Position numbers and translations under genes: made by a program | DNA from: an uncultured Bacteroidota bacterium | Lineage (GTDB): Bacteria; Bacteroidota; Bacteroidia; Chitinophagales; Saprospiraceae | Assembly (NCBI GenBank): GCA_937952445.1 | Contig: CALGAA010000016.1 | Location: 1-6,913 of the forward strand | Length of the DNA stretch: 6,913 bases | Direction: 5' to 3' | Shown here: positions 6,510-6,913 of the stretch, piece by piece | Layout of the letters: each line of letters begins with the position of its first letter | Position numbering within the stretch: the first letter of the stretch is position 1 | The notes under the pieces: generated by a model | What the model was told of the DNA's origin: nothing | Seen by the model: the letters and a program-made list of their open reading frames with translations, nothing else | Database searches by the model: none

Positions 6510-6535
6510 ACTTAACCCTAAATAAGTAATTTTTT
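6510..6535 (+). terminator. Weak hairpin followed by T-run
   Basis: ACTTA (6510-6514) and TAAGT (6523-6527) pair around an 8-base loop and are followed by AATTTTTT to 6535. The form is that of an intrinsic terminator, but the stem is short and AT-rich and lies about 140 bases after the channel gene's stop. It could end that transcript or be chance. Confidence 0.25.
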
Positions 6536-6861
6536 AAGAATCTAAGAAAGTCCACTTAATGGTTTAGGAATCATCAGGTGGATTCGATTTTCTTTGACAT
6601 AAATAATAATGATTTGGAATTAATATGGCGTTCTATTATAAGTTTTGAAACCCAAAGAAACGGATCTTATTAGTTCGTTTTGAATATGATAAGATAGTGT
6701 GCATAAGGAGAGCATTTGAATGGATGTTCCATACCTACAAGTAGAAGAATAACTTTTTACAGAGCCCGGATATGGTCTTTAGAACATGGTATAGAGCTGT
6801 GACTATAGAGCGATATCGAAAAAGAAACACAGTACCGGCATGAATAATTTGACCAACTAAA

Positions 6862-6878
6862 GAGACGGTGTCCGTCTC
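6862..6878 (+). terminator. Perfect 7-bp GC-rich hairpin, possible terminator or element end
   Basis: GAGACGG and CCGTCTC pair perfectly around TGT. On the plus strand it is followed by CCCTTATCAATTATTTT, on the minus strand by TTTAGTTGG, so neither side has the strong T-run of a textbook terminator. It is the most GC-rich word in an AT-rich stretch, which makes chance less likely. It could be a terminator for a gene to the right on the minus strand, or a structured RNA piece. Confidence 0.42.
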
Positions 6879-6913
6879 CCCTTATCAATTATTTTAATAG
6901 GGTATGTAATCTT

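Larger units (their letters stand above)
6372..6913. other. 542-bp AT-rich stretch without a convincing gene
   Basis: I read all six frames here and found stops throughout, with no open frame long enough to trust and no motif of a transposase, tRNA or known RNA. It is visibly richer in A and T than the coding part. It holds a perfect hairpin (6862-6878), a weaker AT hairpin before a T-run (6510-6535), and two micro-ORFs (6468-6515, 15 codons; 6720-6752, 10 codons) described under findings. The far end may be the upstream region of a gene outside the window. Confidence 0.6.

Noticed and set aside
6594..6626. Sigma70-like promoter TTGACA with TAATAT
   Set aside because: The gap between the two words is 21 bases instead of about 17, the phylum uses different boxes, and no gene follows.
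6740..6843. Transposase remnant (minute frames reading RTWYRAVTIERYRKR)
   Set aside because: The frame is about 30 codons long, and neither it nor the neighbouring frames shows a catalytic motif or a recognisable family.

Overview
The window looks like ordinary chromosomal DNA from a member of the Bacteroidota, possibly an environmental Saprospiria-like lineage (phylum fairly confident, class only a guess). The reasons are a DksA-like protein that lacks most of the zinc-finger cysteines, promoter-like TAnnTTTG boxes instead of clear sigma70 boxes, the near absence of Shine-Dalgarno sequences, and a secreted beta-propeller protein of a type common in that phylum. I see no rRNA, tRNA, CRISPR array, insertion sequence or phage gene.

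Layout. Positions 1-180 hold a cluster of imperfect ~36-bp repeats (one inverted copy, two direct copies, and a possible cut-off copy at the left edge). A secreted two-part protein of unknown function (289-2523, +) follows: an N-terminal beta-propeller and a C-terminal all-helical domain with conserved-looking acidic and aromatic motifs. It converges on a membrane-anchored SIMPL-domain protein (2540-3241, -). That gene is divergent from a class III PLP-dependent aminotransferase (3304-4485, +); the 62 bp between them carry a good Bacteroidota-type -7 box and two abutting 10-bp palindromes. A 287-bp gap (4486-4772) has one doubtful 55-codon ORF on the minus strand. Next come a DksA/TraR-like regulator with a basic-then-acidic tail (4773-5393, -) and, divergent from it, a small MscS-type mechanosensitive channel (5490-6371, +). 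The last 542 bp (6372-6913) are AT-rich with no convincing gene, but contain a perfect 7-bp hairpin and two micro-ORFs.

How the genes relate. Every neighbouring pair of confident genes is convergent or divergent, so there is no multi-gene operon and no sign of a shared pathway. The MscS channel, the SIMPL protein and the secreted propeller protein are all envelope proteins; the aminotransferase and the DksA-like protein are cytoplasmic. I find no evidence of a new multi-gene system. The most unusual items are the propeller/helical protein, the degenerate zinc finger with its charged tail, the palindrome pair at 3281-3299, and the left-edge repeat cluster.
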